Source: Hyperoodon ampullatus (Eukaryota; Chordata; Mammalia; Artiodactyla; Ziphiidae). Taken from it: a stretch of DNA of 64,000 nucleotides. Below the pieces are notes generated by a model. That model did no database searches, had not been told where the DNA came from, and worked only from the letters and a program-made list of their open reading frames with translations. The DNA lies in assembly GCA_949752795.1 (NCBI GenBank), contig OX457062.1, positions 91,315,777 to 91,379,776 of the forward strand, given 5' to 3'. The position numbers and the translations under genes were made by a program. Shown here piece by piece: positions 19,130-31,799 of this stretch (its first letter is position 1; every line of letters starts with the position of its first letter).

Positions 19130-21795
19130 ACCAAGTCCAGTGCTCCGCCCACTACAACACACAGGCCCTTTGGCTTTGTGCCTGTAGGAAAAGCCATATG
19201 TCTATGCTAAGTGGAAAAAAAAAAGATGGGGACACACCAACCCCAAGTGCCTCCTATATGCTAAGCACTTTTCCATTCTCAATCTAAAACACAGAGGAGC
19301 CACATACAAAGCAGCAGAACAACTGCCATCCACACGGATGCCCTCTTTCAGCTGGGAGCACATGGCCATGAAGGGAAATCCACTTCATTCAAGTTCAATA
19401 TCTTTTGTGAGTCTTTTCTTTGGGTATCTGACCTTTCTCTTCAAGTCCCTACGTTAGGACCTCCCATATAGAGAATAACAGAGAGCCACTGAAACTTCTA
19501 AGTATATATGATCTTCCAGGTATTCTGGGTGGTACTTGTGGGCACAGGGCAGGGCGCACGTCCAGTTCAGAGATCTGTCACTGTGGGAGCTTAATAAAAG
19601 CCAGGAATAGTTAAACAGGGCATGTGGACAACTCACACCTTCCCTTACAGCTTGCTTCCTGCCTCCTCATCTGCTGCTTCTGATGTCCTCCAGACCTGGT
19701 TCCAGCTTCCTTGGTGACAGAGTCTCCTTCTCCTCTTTTTTGATGGCATTACTGCCGAGATGTCACACTCCAGAGACTCTGTGACTCAGTTCTTCCAAGG
19801 GAACTTCCCTTTTTCCTGCACCCGGCCCACACTCTTCCCTCTTAGCATTAATGCCTGGTCCACCCAGGACTTCTCATTCAGTTTGCATGAGTGAGATAAA
19901 TTCTGGAATTTGGCTGCCGACATTTTGTGGCATTTATCTTTAGATTTTCATAACAGCTATCATCCTGGTGCGACATGTACAGACAAGACAGAGGAGGTGC
20001 TTCCCAAGATAAATCAGCCTAAAGGAAATGAATGCAATAATCTTGTCTTATTGGATCTATTTATTCTACTGTCGGAGGAATTCAGGAGCTGAGAAGAGGA
20101 ATGGTCAAAGGGAGGTGAGGTTTGTTTGTCAAAGTAGACACTGGTGTTCTTTTAGAGCAGCTCTTGGGAATGATTCAAGAGGTAGGAATGGATGGGAGGG
20201 AAAAGGATGATGCTGATTAATATGGTAGGTGAAACCCCACGTAAATTTTGTGGGTGTAAGACTTGCAGAACTGAACTACAAGAATTGTGGACTACAGTAA
20301 TTCCGCATGTGTTACTTTAGTTAACCAGCAGTTACTGAGTTTCCAAAATCCCATGATAATTCTAAAACAGAGCAACTACTTGGATCACAGAGTGAGCAGG
20401 GATAGCAACCCAGACACAATCCCTGTAGGAGGAGAGAATTCTGATTCCAAGAACTTGGTCCAAGTCCCTCACTTTCCATAACCCAGAAAGTTCCTGTTCC
20501 TTGAATAGCCACCAGACCAAAGGGCAAGACTTGGGCAACTAGAAACGAAAAAGAGAAGCATGCCCATGGTCACGAATGAGAGAGACTGTCTTTGCACTTA
20601 AAATGGTTCATCTTAGGGTTGGAGAGGACCACAGTGACCCTTATCTCACTCCCAACCATCAGGGTTCCAATTCTTGTCAAGTCTCCTGATTCCATGCTAA
20701 GATATTTCCTATTGTCTGTATCAAAGCTCAAAAGCTACACCTGGGAAGTAGTGTGCCCCCAATCTGCATAGCCCCCATTGCTAATTAAACAGAGAAAACG
20801 GAAGACAATTTATAGTAACAACAACAGGAGTGAAGTAGTACACCTTGTTCTTGTGAAGACTATGCATCAACATTCAGCTACTCAACATATTTTTACAAGC
20901 TCTAACTCTGTAAATAAGCAGGATGCAAAACTGTGCCCACTTGCTGATTACAAGCATGCAAAAAAGCATTACTTCCATGATAAAAACCACATGAGATTAC
21001 ACCTCAGTTATATTAGGGAGGTAGGATTATGGGTGATTGTCCATTTCTTCCAAACATTTCTGTAATGCTGTCATATTGCTTTGATGTTTTTTCAAGTTGA
21101 GAAAGAAATCAACTGAATGGATATGCCGGAGCTATTCTCTTTCCTTCTGACATGTTGGCCAGGGAAGAGGGATTGGAGACAGGGTATACTCCAGCAAGTG
21201 TGTGTGTATCTGTGAAGGTAAGGTGGGGGGATAGGGAGCTGCTGACCAAACACTGATTCCTGACATGTTTGCACGAGGCAGACCAGCCAGACAACTCTGC
21301 AAAGTAGTGCTGAGAGAGGTACAGTGGTGACATCTGACCCTGAATCACTAAAACCTAATCTGTGAGAGACCTGTGGGCCCAGGCTTGGTTGCTGACACTA
21401 TACTGAGCATTTGCTCCCATCTTCTCTTATACAATTTTTAAATTGTTCCATATAGAGATCATGAGCAACCTGAGAAAGGACATGGTCCTTATTCTTCAGC
21501 TGTTATATCCTTAACTCCATCCTGCATATCCTTCAACAGTATCTAGCATCATTCCAGCACCGGAATAAATAATTATTGAAGCCTAGTGAGGCATGCAAAG
21601 AGGTAAAAGAGAAGTCAGTTCTATGGCAGAAAGCTGGATTTTGTCCATTTTCAACAACCAACCTGGGCATGAACCAGCTGTGTACTGGTTCAGCAGGGAG
21701 AAGGTCGTTACCCAGGCCACAACCTATGCTGACGGCACCCAAGCCCCACTGCTCTTCCTTCCTGGCTAAAATAACTGAATGCTTCCTATAAAAAC
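19130..21795. other. Unannotated 2.7 kb
   Basis: The longest passage without any clearly recognised repeat in the left half. Open frames are short and lack protein-like features. No tRNA fold, CpG cluster or strong splice pair stands out. Confidence 0.5.
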
Positions 21796-21799
21796 CACA

Positions 21800-22236
21800 C
21801 TTTCTTTGGCCCCTATGACTTTGCTTATGTTTTCTCTGCCTAGATGGTTCTCCCCACTTTTCCTTGCCTACTCTGTCTTATCCTTCAAAATATAAATGCT
21901 TAAGCATCACCTCCTCCAGGAAATTTTTCTCCATACTCCAGGAGGGGTTGAGTGTCTTCTCTATTACTAGAGCGCCTGGACATACTTCTATCTTTGCCCT
22001 ACTCATGTCAGAGATGAAGTGTCTGTTTACAAATCTTAACTTCTTCCCTAAAAAGTGAATTTCTCTAACCACAGGGCCTATAACTTTACTCTTCTTTGCA
22101 ACCCTAATACGTAACACAGAGCCTGGGATGCAGGAGCTGCTACCGTGTTTCAGGTGTGTGTATATACACACATACATACATACATGTTGCGGGGTGGATG
22201 AATTTTTGTGCCAAATATTCATTCATTCATTCATTT
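21800..22236 (+). repeat. L2 LINE 3' end, sense, with simple repeats
   Basis: The L2 3' order is preserved: 'tatgttttctctgcctagat', 'gcatcacctcctccaggaaa', a middle block, 'acacagagcctgggatgcag', and a terminal (attc)n run at 22217-22236. A (gt/tatac/cata) microsatellite lies at 22154-22186. Confidence 0.75.
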
Positions 22237-22725
22237 CTACGAAAGAGAAGAGCTTCAGTAATCCAACAGTCCTAAGTCATGAAGATAGAAGTCTGAAGCA
22301 AACAGCCAAATAGACAGAAATTTCTTTAGAGTGCTGTAAACACAGTCAACAAGAAGTTCACTTGCTTGAGAAAAAAGACAGTTCCAAAGGTAAATGAACA
22401 ATCATTGCCATATGGTCCCCATACAGTAGCAGGTAAGTTTAAGGATAATATGCACTTATGGTTTAAGGGCACAGAACTGAGTGGGGATGTGGGAAGGAGG
22501 TAACAGCTGGTACGAATGAAACCAGCTGGTTTTTTAAAGTTCTCCTCATCCAGGTATCATTAGAATATAATGCTATACAATCGCAGCACACAGACAGGAA
22601 GCAAGCGCTCCCTTCCATCTTTGTAACAAAAAGTTGTTACATCTTTTGTTTTCAGTTTCTTCAGTTTCTTCTTCTGTCTATATCCTACATCTTCAAATAG
22701 GTACTGGTTTAGTCCATCTTGAGAA
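22237..22725. other. Unannotated sequence
   Basis: No recognised repeat or gene. A short direct repeat of 'cagtttctt' occurs near 22,650-22,670. Confidence 0.45.
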
Positions 22726-22729
22726 AAAA

Positions 22730-23200
22730 AATCTTTGATTAATTCTGTGACCCTGTTATTAGTATCTTCACGCTCTCCTGCTTTGGCCGTGGACCTTGTA
22801 AAACGGGCAGGCTGTACTACCGTGACCGTGTTCTCTCCTTTTGTTCATTATTCCTCTGCAACAGGGCTACTGTCCCCACTGCATTATTGGAACGTGTTCT
22901 CCGAGATCACTGATGGACCAATCATCAAAGTCAATCATCAAACTTCTCTTGGTCTGCAATCTCCTTTTCTTCTCCTTGTTGCATCTTAACACCCATGACC
23001 CGCTTCCCTCCACACTTTCTTCAAACTCTCTCCTTCTGAGCTTTGGTGACTTGACAGTAGCCTAATTCCCCAACCGGTCCTTCTTTGACTTTTTAATAGG
23101 CTTTCCTTCTTCCCCCACACCTTAAACATGGGCATTCTCCACATAGATACATGGATGTCTTTGTCAGAGGGACGCCCACCCCTCAATGTGAAGTCCATAA
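22730..23200 (+). repeat. L2 LINE coding-region relic, sense
   Basis: Blocks such as 'gagatcactgatggaccaat' and 'catcaaagtcaatcatcaaa' follow the part of L2 ORF2 that reads through a 'KVTNDLL..NQ'-like stretch. It is degraded and holds several stops. Confidence 0.5.
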
Positions 23201-23509
23201 AAACCTAAGGAAGGGGGACATGACAGAGGCAACCGGTTTGAAAATTTGTCAGAGGAGGTTTTAAAATCCATCTATAACTCCTAGACTACAGACTGAAAAC
23301 CTTGAGTCTACAAGAGTAAGTCCCAGCTCCTGAGCTTTATATCAGTGAGGCTCTAATCTACATTTTCAACCTTATCTCTCACCCTTCCCCTCCATAGAGT
23401 AGACATTCGTTAAATATCTTTGACCAAACAGATGAGTACACAAATATTTAATTCATGGATAACGTCACCTACCCCAGCCCCGTCATTCTCCACCCTTCAA
23501 CAATATAAC

Positions 23510-23850
23510 GTGCCTTGTACTTGCTCAGCCTTAAGATCTGTTCACATCACCTCCCTTGTGTGAAATGCTTTTCCTATTTATTTCTCATCTATGTAAATCT
23601 TGCCCACTGTTCAAGGCCCAGTGTGAATCTCACTTTCTCCAAGACCTCCCCTCCTTATTCATACAATATTTATTATGTTTCACCTTTGGGGCATTCAGTG
23701 TATTGTTAATTATTTTTAAATGACTTCTTGCCCAATAACTTTTGGAGCCACGTGGGGATGGGGGGTATCTTATGCTTCTTTGTGCCCTCCATAAGCATAA
23801 CTTCGTACTTTTGATGGAGGCAATGCCCAGTAAGTAGTTTCCTAGAGCTT
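23510..23850 (+). repeat. L2 LINE 3' end, sense
   Basis: The blocks 'gtgtgaaatgcttttcctat', 'cactgttcaaggcccagtgt', 'tctcactttctccaagacct' and a downstream 'ttgtgccctccataagcata' follow the L2 3' UTR order. Confidence 0.65.
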
Positions 23851-23869
23851 TGTTTCATGTAACACAACT

Positions 23870-24090
23870 GTGTCGGAAGCTCAGGCTTGAAATCAGACCT
23901 AGATTAGCATTTCAGCTCTGAATGCTAGGCAAATAACCTTGAGGAAGTCACCAAATCTTGGTTTTTCTTGTCTGTGAAACTGGGAAATAGTAGTGACTCA
24001 TGGTGGAGCTGTGAGCTAAGTGAGACCAGGAATGCACTGTGCTTAGCGAAGGGTTTGGCCCATGATAAAAGTTTCAATAAAAATCGTTGA
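23870..24090 (+). repeat. MIR SINE, sense
   Basis: Sense MIR from 'ctcaggcttgaaatcagacc' through 'cttgaggaagtcaccaaatc' and 'gtctgtgaaactgggaaata' to 'gtttggcccatgataaaagt'. Confidence 0.75.
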
Positions 24091-24094
24091 CAGT

Positions 24095-26240
24095 GACGAA
24101 AAGGATGATAATTCTTCAGATATAGATTAGACCTAGATCAATGCCAAGGCCAAATGGATACCTTTTATCAAAACTCTGTGACTACGTTGAGGGAAGCTCA
24201 CTCACAGAAGAGGACTACTTTCTTGCTCTATCTGACACTGAGGAAGACAGATGCCATCATGCCCCACCTAAGCTGTGGCAACTAAGCAACAGAGCTTTAA
24301 ATGATGTTTTATACAGCTCATTCCTAGGGTTGCTTCTCCCACATCTGTTGTTAAGCACTCAGCACAGAGTGACAGTCCATCAGCTCTACACTGGGTGATC
24401 TGGAAACAAAAGCAGAGGATCACCATCAGTTGCTTTGTGACAATTTAACCAAATGGCAGGCAAGTGCACCAGGAGGCTGTTACCAAAGTAAGACATGAAG
24501 GCTGTCAACCTGTAGGGTCAGTGATCTGAAGGATACCAAGACCATCTTTAACTTGCCCTTCCTGCATTAGACGTGAGCTACGCTGCTCTCTGGCTTTTAT
24601 TCCAAAGATAGTAAATCTGTGGTTGGAAATCTCTAGACCTTAATGATACCCACGTTTGAGGGACGGCTCCTTGAAACTCTGAACTGTGGTTTCAGTTAAG
24701 AGTTCAACAGAGATAGTGGTTTATCATAAGAAAGGGGCCTCTAAGTAGTAGAGTAATGTCTACTTTGTGTTCACATTTTCCATCTCTGAGACTCAAGAGC
24801 AAAATGGTCTACCTTGGAAAACTAGATTCAGTTTGACTGGGACAGGGGGTAATCGGGCAAACAAAACACAAAATTGCTGAATGAGTAATTTAAGAACAGA
24901 TGGAAACAATAACACGGATAACATAGGGACAATCCAGATAACAAACACATACTTCATAACATTTTGGAAGCAGTTAATAGCATTTGAACAAGACCAGAAA
25001 AACTGTCAGAGCATAGAGATCATCAATATATTGAAACACCTACCACATCTCACATTTCTCTTCACAGCTGGCATGTCTAAATAAATACACACTCAGTAAA
25101 GCTATTAACATGGATGGCTACATGGCTGTTAACTGATATTTTGTCCAGATGGGATTCTCCCTGGGGAAACCAAATCAGAGAACAAAACAATCAGCAAATA
25201 GGAAACAATTCTCCAAATGACCATGAGTTCTGTACAGCTAAACTCTTAGGGACCTCAAGCTCTGGCAAAAAGAGCCTGGATGATTTCTTTGAGGGTTCCA
25301 CAATATAGGTTATTAACGCATGTTCCAAGGAGACAAGGATGGGAGACCAGAAAACTTTCTCAGCAGACTTCCATAATTTTCTTATGAGCAGTTTAATGGG
25401 TTTCCATATCTATGGTCAAATGATCTTCTCCAACCTATATATGTAAGAGGTATACCTTGGAGAGTTCCTTCTTTCTAAGCATGTTTTACCCTTTTCCAAC
25501 ATGCCTTTCCTGGGGAATGACAAAAGTCATTTGCTTAGTACCAGCTTCTGCAGCCCTAAGTACGTAATCCATCAAACTGACTGACAAGGCAGTGATCTGG
25601 GAGAATTTCCACTTTTTCTGAAAGGGAAAGCACTGACTCAGATTCCCCTGCGAGAGCAGGTCATACAAGGAGACCGTGCTGTACTTTAGCAGGCCAGGAG
25701 CTGGGTGATTGATGACTAGCCATCTGGGAAATCTGTGCCCACGCTATTGAAAATTCATCCACACCCCCAAACCCTTCCAGCTATAAGACCAGGCAAACCT
25801 TACACGGCTGCTGTGCCTGGTTCTAGTCTCTCTGCTGTGTAAGAAACTAACAATGTTGTAGAAAGGGTCAGCTCGCAATTATCAACACAAAGTATCAACA
25901 TGAATCTCTGCCTGTTAACAGAGGGTGATGTTAAAAATAATCAGGTGATTAATTTTTATTTGCTGCTGGTGTGCATATGATTTTTAAATGCGTGGTGGTA
26001 AAACAAAATTTACCTGTTCAAATTGCTCTGCCTTAAACATACACCCACAGACAACGAGGGGAAGAGGAGACAGATTCAGGGAGCGCAGGATGAAAACTTT
26101 ACAAGATAATCTACATAGAGGGCAAACTGAGGACCAGAATACTGGACAGGTTGCCCCACAGGCTGTCACCTTAAATGGGAACACCATTCTACCCTTCTTC
26201 AAAATACCCTTCTTCAGCCACGGGAGGTTCCATTAATGAC
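24095..26240. other. Unannotated 2.1 kb
   Basis: No repeat was recognised with confidence and no exon is supported. The minus frame 25668-25486 and the plus frame 24141-24398 look like chance frames. Confidence 0.5.
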
Positions 26241-26244
26241 TCTA

Positions 26245-26395
26245 AACTCTGTGTCTGGAGATGGGGGCGCTGGTCCAGGGTCTGCCACCAACCAGCTTTA
26301 TGGACTTGGATGACTGACTTTTCTCTGAGCCTCATTTTCCTCATCTGTAGAAGGTTAAATGAGATGATTCTAGGCTCCTAAATTGCCAGGAATAC
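26245..26395 (+). repeat. MIR SINE fragment, sense
   Basis: Sense MIR core: 'cttggatgactgacttttct', 'ctgagcctcattttcctcat' and 'ctgtagaaggttaaatgaga'. Confidence 0.75.
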
Positions 26396-27310
26396 ATGAA
26401 AGTGAAGCCACAGAAGACAACTGAGATCTTAATTTTTAATATTTCTTATCCAGAATTCATCATAAAACTAAGTAATGACCAAGTCATTAGAAGGACACTC
26501 TTACAGACTGTTTCCTGGGTAATGTGTCTACATCTACATTGAAGCCCTACATTTAGTCTCCTACTGGAACAGCAGTGGAAGAGATGAGAAATACCTGGAA
26601 GAAAGGATAACAGACTGACAAAGAAAGGATGTTTTAAAACCTTGCTTCAGCGCTCTGTAATTGAAGTAAACAAATAAACAGGCAGATGAAACAGAGCTGA
26701 GACATTTTTTTCCCCCTTTTTCCCCTTAAAGCTCTTTTTGGATGACATCAGCTGTTTACAGATACCTAGAGACTTGTGTTCTTTTGATTTGCATGTAGAA
26801 CAAAGACACGCAGTCGCACCAAACTACAGATGTTGTGATGATGCAGCAAAAGACACCTAGAAGTGGGGAGGGGGAGGGGACGGGGACAGAGAGTTAGGAT
26901 GGATAAGCCACAGAGAACTCTAACAGAACAAGTCAGCGAGGGCCAGAGAGCCCTGCTGGTGCTGTTCCCTGAATGACAGAAAGATCCTTTGTCTGCCTCA
27001 GCAGGCCCATCATTTGCTTGGCTTCTGGTGACAACACCTGTAGGAAGCATGTGGCTCAGCGGTGAATCAACCCTACAGAATAGGCAAGCTTGGATGAGAA
27101 TGGAAACCATTATGTTACCTGGCTGGAATGGAGGTATAGGGAATGGTCTAAAAAATTCACTTCATGAGCCTAAAATTTCATGAAGTGAGAGCTAAGAACT
27201 GTTCTCTGGAAGGGACAAATTTATTTTAAGGCATTGATGATGTAAAATTTAATTTAATTTAAAAGCCCACTTAAAAAAAAATGATTCTGTGGCTTGGACT
27301 TTCAAAAGTC
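26396..27310. other. Unannotated sequence
   Basis: No repeat or gene recognised. It contains short T-rich (26,705-26,725) and G/A-rich (26,860-26,890) tracts. Confidence 0.5.
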
Positions 27311-27318
27311 CAGGTGGA

Positions 27319-27529
27319 GGGCTTCCCTGGTGGCACAGTGGTTGAGAGTCCGCCTGCTGATGTAAGGGACGCGGGTTCGTGCGCCGGTCCGGGAAGATCC
27401 CACATGCCGCGAAGCGGCTGGGCCCTGTGAGCCATGGCCGCTGAGTCTGTGCGTCCAGAGCCTGTGCTCCACAACGGGAGAGGCCACAACAGTGAGAAGC
27501 CCGCGTACCGCAAAAAAAAAAAAAAAAAA
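27319..27529 (+). mobile_element. CHR SINE, medium subfamily
   Basis: Full length from 'gggcttccctggtggcacag' to 'cccgcgtaccgc' with an A18 tail. Flanks are similar ('gtccaggtgga' and 'ggccagctgga') but not identical, so the duplication is degraded. Confidence 0.93.
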
Positions 27530-27839
27530 GGCCAGCTGGAAAAAAGCTTGCAATCACGTTTTTGAAATTTTTCAAAATACTTTAATTGGGCTCTGCAACT
27601 GTACATCATCATAAGACTTAGTGACAGATAGATCATGAGATGCCATCCAGCACAGCATTGTGTTTCCAGTGAGGTCCACACCTAACTACTCCCAGATGGA
27701 TGGGGACTACCCAATGTTGAATTCACAGCCTTTCTTGGTCGCCCACCCAACAGTAAGGAGCTCCATCTCTTGGTAATACAATTAAGGCGACGCTAATTTA
27801 AGGGTGATGGTCACTGGCATGCAGCTTGCTGAAACAACC

Positions 27840-30000
27840 TTTTATCCAGATATCAACCCTAGAATCTCAAACGACCTCTGAGATGTGTCACCAGGATCTC
27901 AAACTCAAACCCTTTGAAATTTATCATTCTACTCCTCCCTTAAGTCTCTTTTTCCGTCTCATCATTCTCCCAGTTTATCAGTCATCTTCTGGCTTCACTT
28001 TCCTCTAGGTCACTTTCCTCAAGAATAGTCTCACCAGCACCCTCGATGCCTTGTGGTCTTGCCAAACCTTCCCAGTACATCTCCTACCCAAGAGAAATCC
28101 AGCCAACTGCTCTCTCTGCCCAGGTATCAGCTCTGTACGGAAATTTTTTGCTTGCCCACAGTCAATAATCTTGAACTAAAACTGTTCCATTCTTCTTGAA
28201 CTCACTACCCCACTTCCTACTTTATTCTCAGAAGATGGTTTCACCTCTTCTTCACAGAGGACACAGAAGTTACCTCTTAAAGTTACCCCTGAACTTATCT
28301 CTTGAAGTGACATCCAGCGGTCCTTCACATCTGCACTTCTGAAAGTAGCACTCATCTTTTGCTACTTTCCTATTTTTTTCCAAGAAAGGGGCATTCCTTC
28401 TCTACCCTTACAGGGTTTTAATGAGAATTCAATCAATCAATAAATGCAAGATACCTAGCACAATGCTTAGCAGGCTGTAAATAATACTGGTTCTTTTTTA
28501 AAAATATTTTATTGAAGTACAGCTGATTTCCAATGTTGTGTTTAATTTCTGTTATACAGCAAAGTGATTCAGATATATATATATATATATATATTCTTTT
28601 TCATATTCTTTTCGATTACGGTTTATCGCAGGATATTGAATATAGTTCCCTGTGCTATACAGTAGGACCCTGTTGTTTATAATATTGAGTCTTAGCGATT
28701 CTTCCCCCTACAAATTTAATCTCTTCCATCTATCTACCTATCTTTTTTTTTTTTTTTTTTTACTAGATTCTGTTACCTCTTGAGTTCTTAGAGACCCTAC
28801 TCTCTTAGCTGTCTCTTCTCTTTCCTGTATCTTTAATCTCTCCCTTTCTGTCTAGCTTCCCCCCTTTCACGGACAGACATATTCAAGTGCTTCCCCTCTT
28901 TTTAAGAATCTTGTTTTTATTCTTACTTCTCTTCTAAAGACCCTCCTTTCTTTCAAACACTGAGAGCAGTATTCCTAAACTCTCTGCTGCCTTCAGCTCT
29001 GGGCAATGGTTCTCTCTTGTTCTTGCTCCATCTTCCTTTACAACTTCAATAAAACTGTTTTAGCTGAGTTTACGAACGACGCCCTGCATCTCTACTCCAG
29101 TGGCCTGTTTTCAGTACTCATCCTGTTCAGATTTTGATCTCATGACCCTCCCTTTCAACTCTGCTTCTTTCCTGATACTTCGTATCTCGATTTATGGCTA
29201 CTGACCTAGTTAGGCTAACATCAAGCCAGAACATTAAGGCAAGCCGTGGCTCCTCCTCTCCCCTCCCTCAGTCTCTACCGTACCTCTGCTACCAAATTTT
29301 GATGACTATTTTTTTAAACTACTTCTCAAATCTGGATAGTCTATTCCAACCTTTCTTGCCAGAGCTTAGACGCCATGTGAGTTTCCCAAACCTCACCTGC
29401 ACTACTCAGCAGCCCCTTTATGGCAACTGGTCTTGAGACTCTCCCTGTTTCGGTTATCCTCCACATCGCTGCCAGAGTTAGTTTCCTAAACAAGGTCATC
29501 TGTTCTTCTCACTCTCCTGCTGGAGAATGTCTGGGGCTCCCACGTGCCTCTCTGAAGTACAGCTATGTAACTGCACCTTCCGAATCCGACTCCAGTTCAC
29601 TGCTCCAGGCTCATCACCTCTCCCACAGCACACCTGACGGTCTGAACACGTCAAACACCTCACAACTCCTGCTCTCTGCACAGGCTATCTGACTGAAATA
29701 TGATTTCACCCTTTGCCATCTGGAGCCTGCCTACTTGCCGTGAAAGCCCCCGCTCAGATGTAAGCTCTTCTGAAAAAGCCTTGTCAGACTCGCCTGGGCA
29801 GCTCTGCTCACTGCTCCAGTTCCGGTGCCACCTTATCCTTTACCACTTTGTAGCCATTAACACGTTGTCCCTGACTCCTTCACGCTGCTTACCTTCCTCA
29901 CTAGACCATGAGCTCTTTGAAGAAAGAATTATCATATGCAACTCGGCATCCCCAATACCCACTTGGTTTCTTGCTTAACAAATGTGTGCTGCAAGAATAT
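27840..30000 (+). repeat. Long L2 LINE relic (coding region and 3' UTR), sense, split by an L1
   Basis: About 2 kb of sense L2. Blocks in order include 'gaactcactaccccacttcc', 'atggctactgacctagttag', 'gccagagttagtttcctaaa', 'aggtcatctgttcttctcac' and 'ctagaccatgagctctttga'. A MIR fragment (about 28,410-28,495) and an L1 tail (28,497-28,735) interrupt it. The coding part would cover the reverse transcriptase to the C-terminus but is broken by stops. Confidence 0.6.
28497..28735 (-). mobile_element. L1 3' UTR fragment, artiodactyl type, with (TA)n
   Basis: Antisense L1 tail: 'tattgaagtacagctgattt', 'tatacagcaaagtgattcag', a (TA)n run at 28572-28594, and 'agttccctgtgctatacagt'. The part after 28,685 departs from the L1 pattern and runs into a T21 tract at 28742-28762. 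Possible duplication: 'tactgg.ttct' on the left, 'tactagattct' on the right. Confidence 0.8.
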
Positions 30001-30037
30001 AAAGAGAGGATGTGGTTTAAAAAATATGACAGAAATA

Positions 30038-30127
30038 TAAGCCTGCGTGTCCGGAGCCTGTGCTCCGCAACGGGAGAGGCCACAACAGTGAGAGGCCCGC
30101 CTATCGCAAAAAAAAAAAAAAAAAAAA
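30038..30127 (+). mobile_element. 5'-truncated CHR SINE with long duplication
   Basis: Only the 3' half of a medium-subfamily SINE is present, from 'gcctgcgtgtccggagcctg' to 'cccgcctatcgc', plus a poly-A of about 22. The 17-base duplication 'aaaatatgacagaaata' at 30021-30037 and 30128-30144 is perfect. The missing head therefore reflects truncation during insertion and not later loss. Confidence 0.95.
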
Positions 30128-30467
30128 AAAATATGACAGAAATAAACAAGAAGAGAATAAAATTGTGAATTGTGGTGAGAACACGTTACATCCTGTCCAC
30201 AACTGGTAAAGATAATATACCCTAGGAGAAAAGGACGAGAGAGAAGGATACTTCATCAGTGCTCGGAAAAACCTACATTCCCGTCCATCAACTCATGTCT
30301 TTCCACCATCAACACAGGAATCAAATCCATAAAGAGTGTTAATGCCTGTATTCTTCTGTCTCCGATTTCAGGCTTGTGGGTACCACTTTTTATCCTCTCC
30401 CAAGATCAGCTGTCCAAACTTGATCATGGTAACGTCATCAGTGCAGGTATACAAGATGCCCAAAGGC

Positions 30468-30588
30468 CAGGGACTTCCCTGGCGGTCCAGGGGTTAAGAC
30501 TCCGTGCTTCCAATGCAGGGGACCCAGGTTCGATCCCTGGTTGGGGAACTAGTATCCCACATGCCTTGCAGCGCAGCCGAAAAAAAAA
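30468..30588 (+). mobile_element. CHR SINE, short subfamily, with perfect duplication
   Basis: The head 'agggacttccctggcggtcc' leads into the B-box-like 'GGTTCGATCCC' and an A-rich tail. The duplication 'aagatgcccaaaggc' is at 30453-30467 and 30589-30603 with no mismatch. Confidence 0.95.
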
Positions 30589-30603
30589 AAGATGCCCAAA
30601 GGC

Positions 30604-31585
30604 TCAATGCCTAAATTAAATTTGGCTGTTGCTAAGAGATATCAGGCTTCAGACAGAAGAGTCAAAACCTGGCACTAGAGCTGAACTCAGGTGCAGGAGG
30701 CATCCAGATGTGTTAAGAGTGATCATACTTGGGGAGAAAATAAATAGGTAAGATTATTTTAAACCAATTTTATAAATCCTCTCATCTCATCCTCCATTGG
30801 GCAAACACTCTAAGAAAACAGACCTGTTGTCCCTGCTTACCTGTTCTTGATTCCTGATAAGGCAATATATATCATTCAGATTGGGGTAGGCTAACTGCTA
30901 AATAAAGCACCGCCTTATTTACCTGGGTTTGTACTTTCTCAGACAAAGAGCAGGGAGCTCATGCATGAAAAAGAGCAGCCAGGACCAGAAATTAACATTC
31001 TCTATTGATTGTTGCCAACTGAATGCAAATGGAAGGAATGGCCTCCGCAAAGATGAAGAAAGACCTCAAAAGGCCAAGTAATAGAAACTGGAATCCTAAG
31101 GGCTCTCTTTTGGAAGTGGTAGTTTCCCTCAAGTTCTATCACTTTTTTGCCTTACAGAAATTTATTTAGCCACTGGTTTAGCTGGAGCAGCCCATGGGGT
31201 AGAGCTCTTCCTTCAGGATAATCTAGGAGGAAAGGAGGGATAACACAGTTATGAGAAGTAGGTATAATGCCAACTTCCATTCAGTATTTTCTTTGACTTA
31301 AATGTCAAGAAAACTTGGCAGTGGGTTAACATACCAAAACCTAAAAGAAAGGCAGTAGGTGTCAAGGAAAGTAATACGGTCTGCCTCTCTGTTCTAAATT
31401 CATTTAATTAGTTTTGCATGGGTGTCCATATTTTAAGGAATCCCTTGTATACCCCTACCTGCTGAGATATAGAGAACTAATGAAGGCTGATCAGAAGGCT
31501 ATGAGAAAAACAATGGCATTGAAAATTTAGGGTAGGATCCACAAGCGAAAGAATGATATCATGGTATTTAAGAATGGATTATAGT
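30604..31585. other. Unannotated sequence, start of a SINE-free zone
   Basis: No SINE, LINE or LTR recognised. No protein-like frame. Confidence 0.5.
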
Positions 31586-31589
31586 GTTT

Positions 31590-31795
31590 AAAACTAGAAC
31601 ATTGGTTTAAGTCCTGGCTCTACACTTCCTGTCTATGTGATCTCTGGCATCATGTCTGTATATCCCAGTTTCTGCAACTATAAAATGTGGATAATAATAA
31701 TTTATTCTACATAAGGTTCTCATGATGATTAAATAAAATAATTTAAAAAGCTCTATAATATGTGATACAAATGATATTTTAGTTGTAATAAAATA
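31590..31795 (+). repeat. MIR SINE, sense
   Basis: Sense MIR: 'ggtttaagtcctggctctac', 'ctgtctatgtgatctctggc', 'tataaaatgtggataataat' and 'catgatgattaaataaaata'. Confidence 0.8.
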
Positions 31796-31799
31796 ATAA

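Noticed and set aside
24141..24398. 85-codon plus frame with an acidic TEEDYFLALSDTEED stretch
   Set aside because: It looks protein-like over a short part only, without splice sites, promoter or recognisable family. Chance is the better reading.
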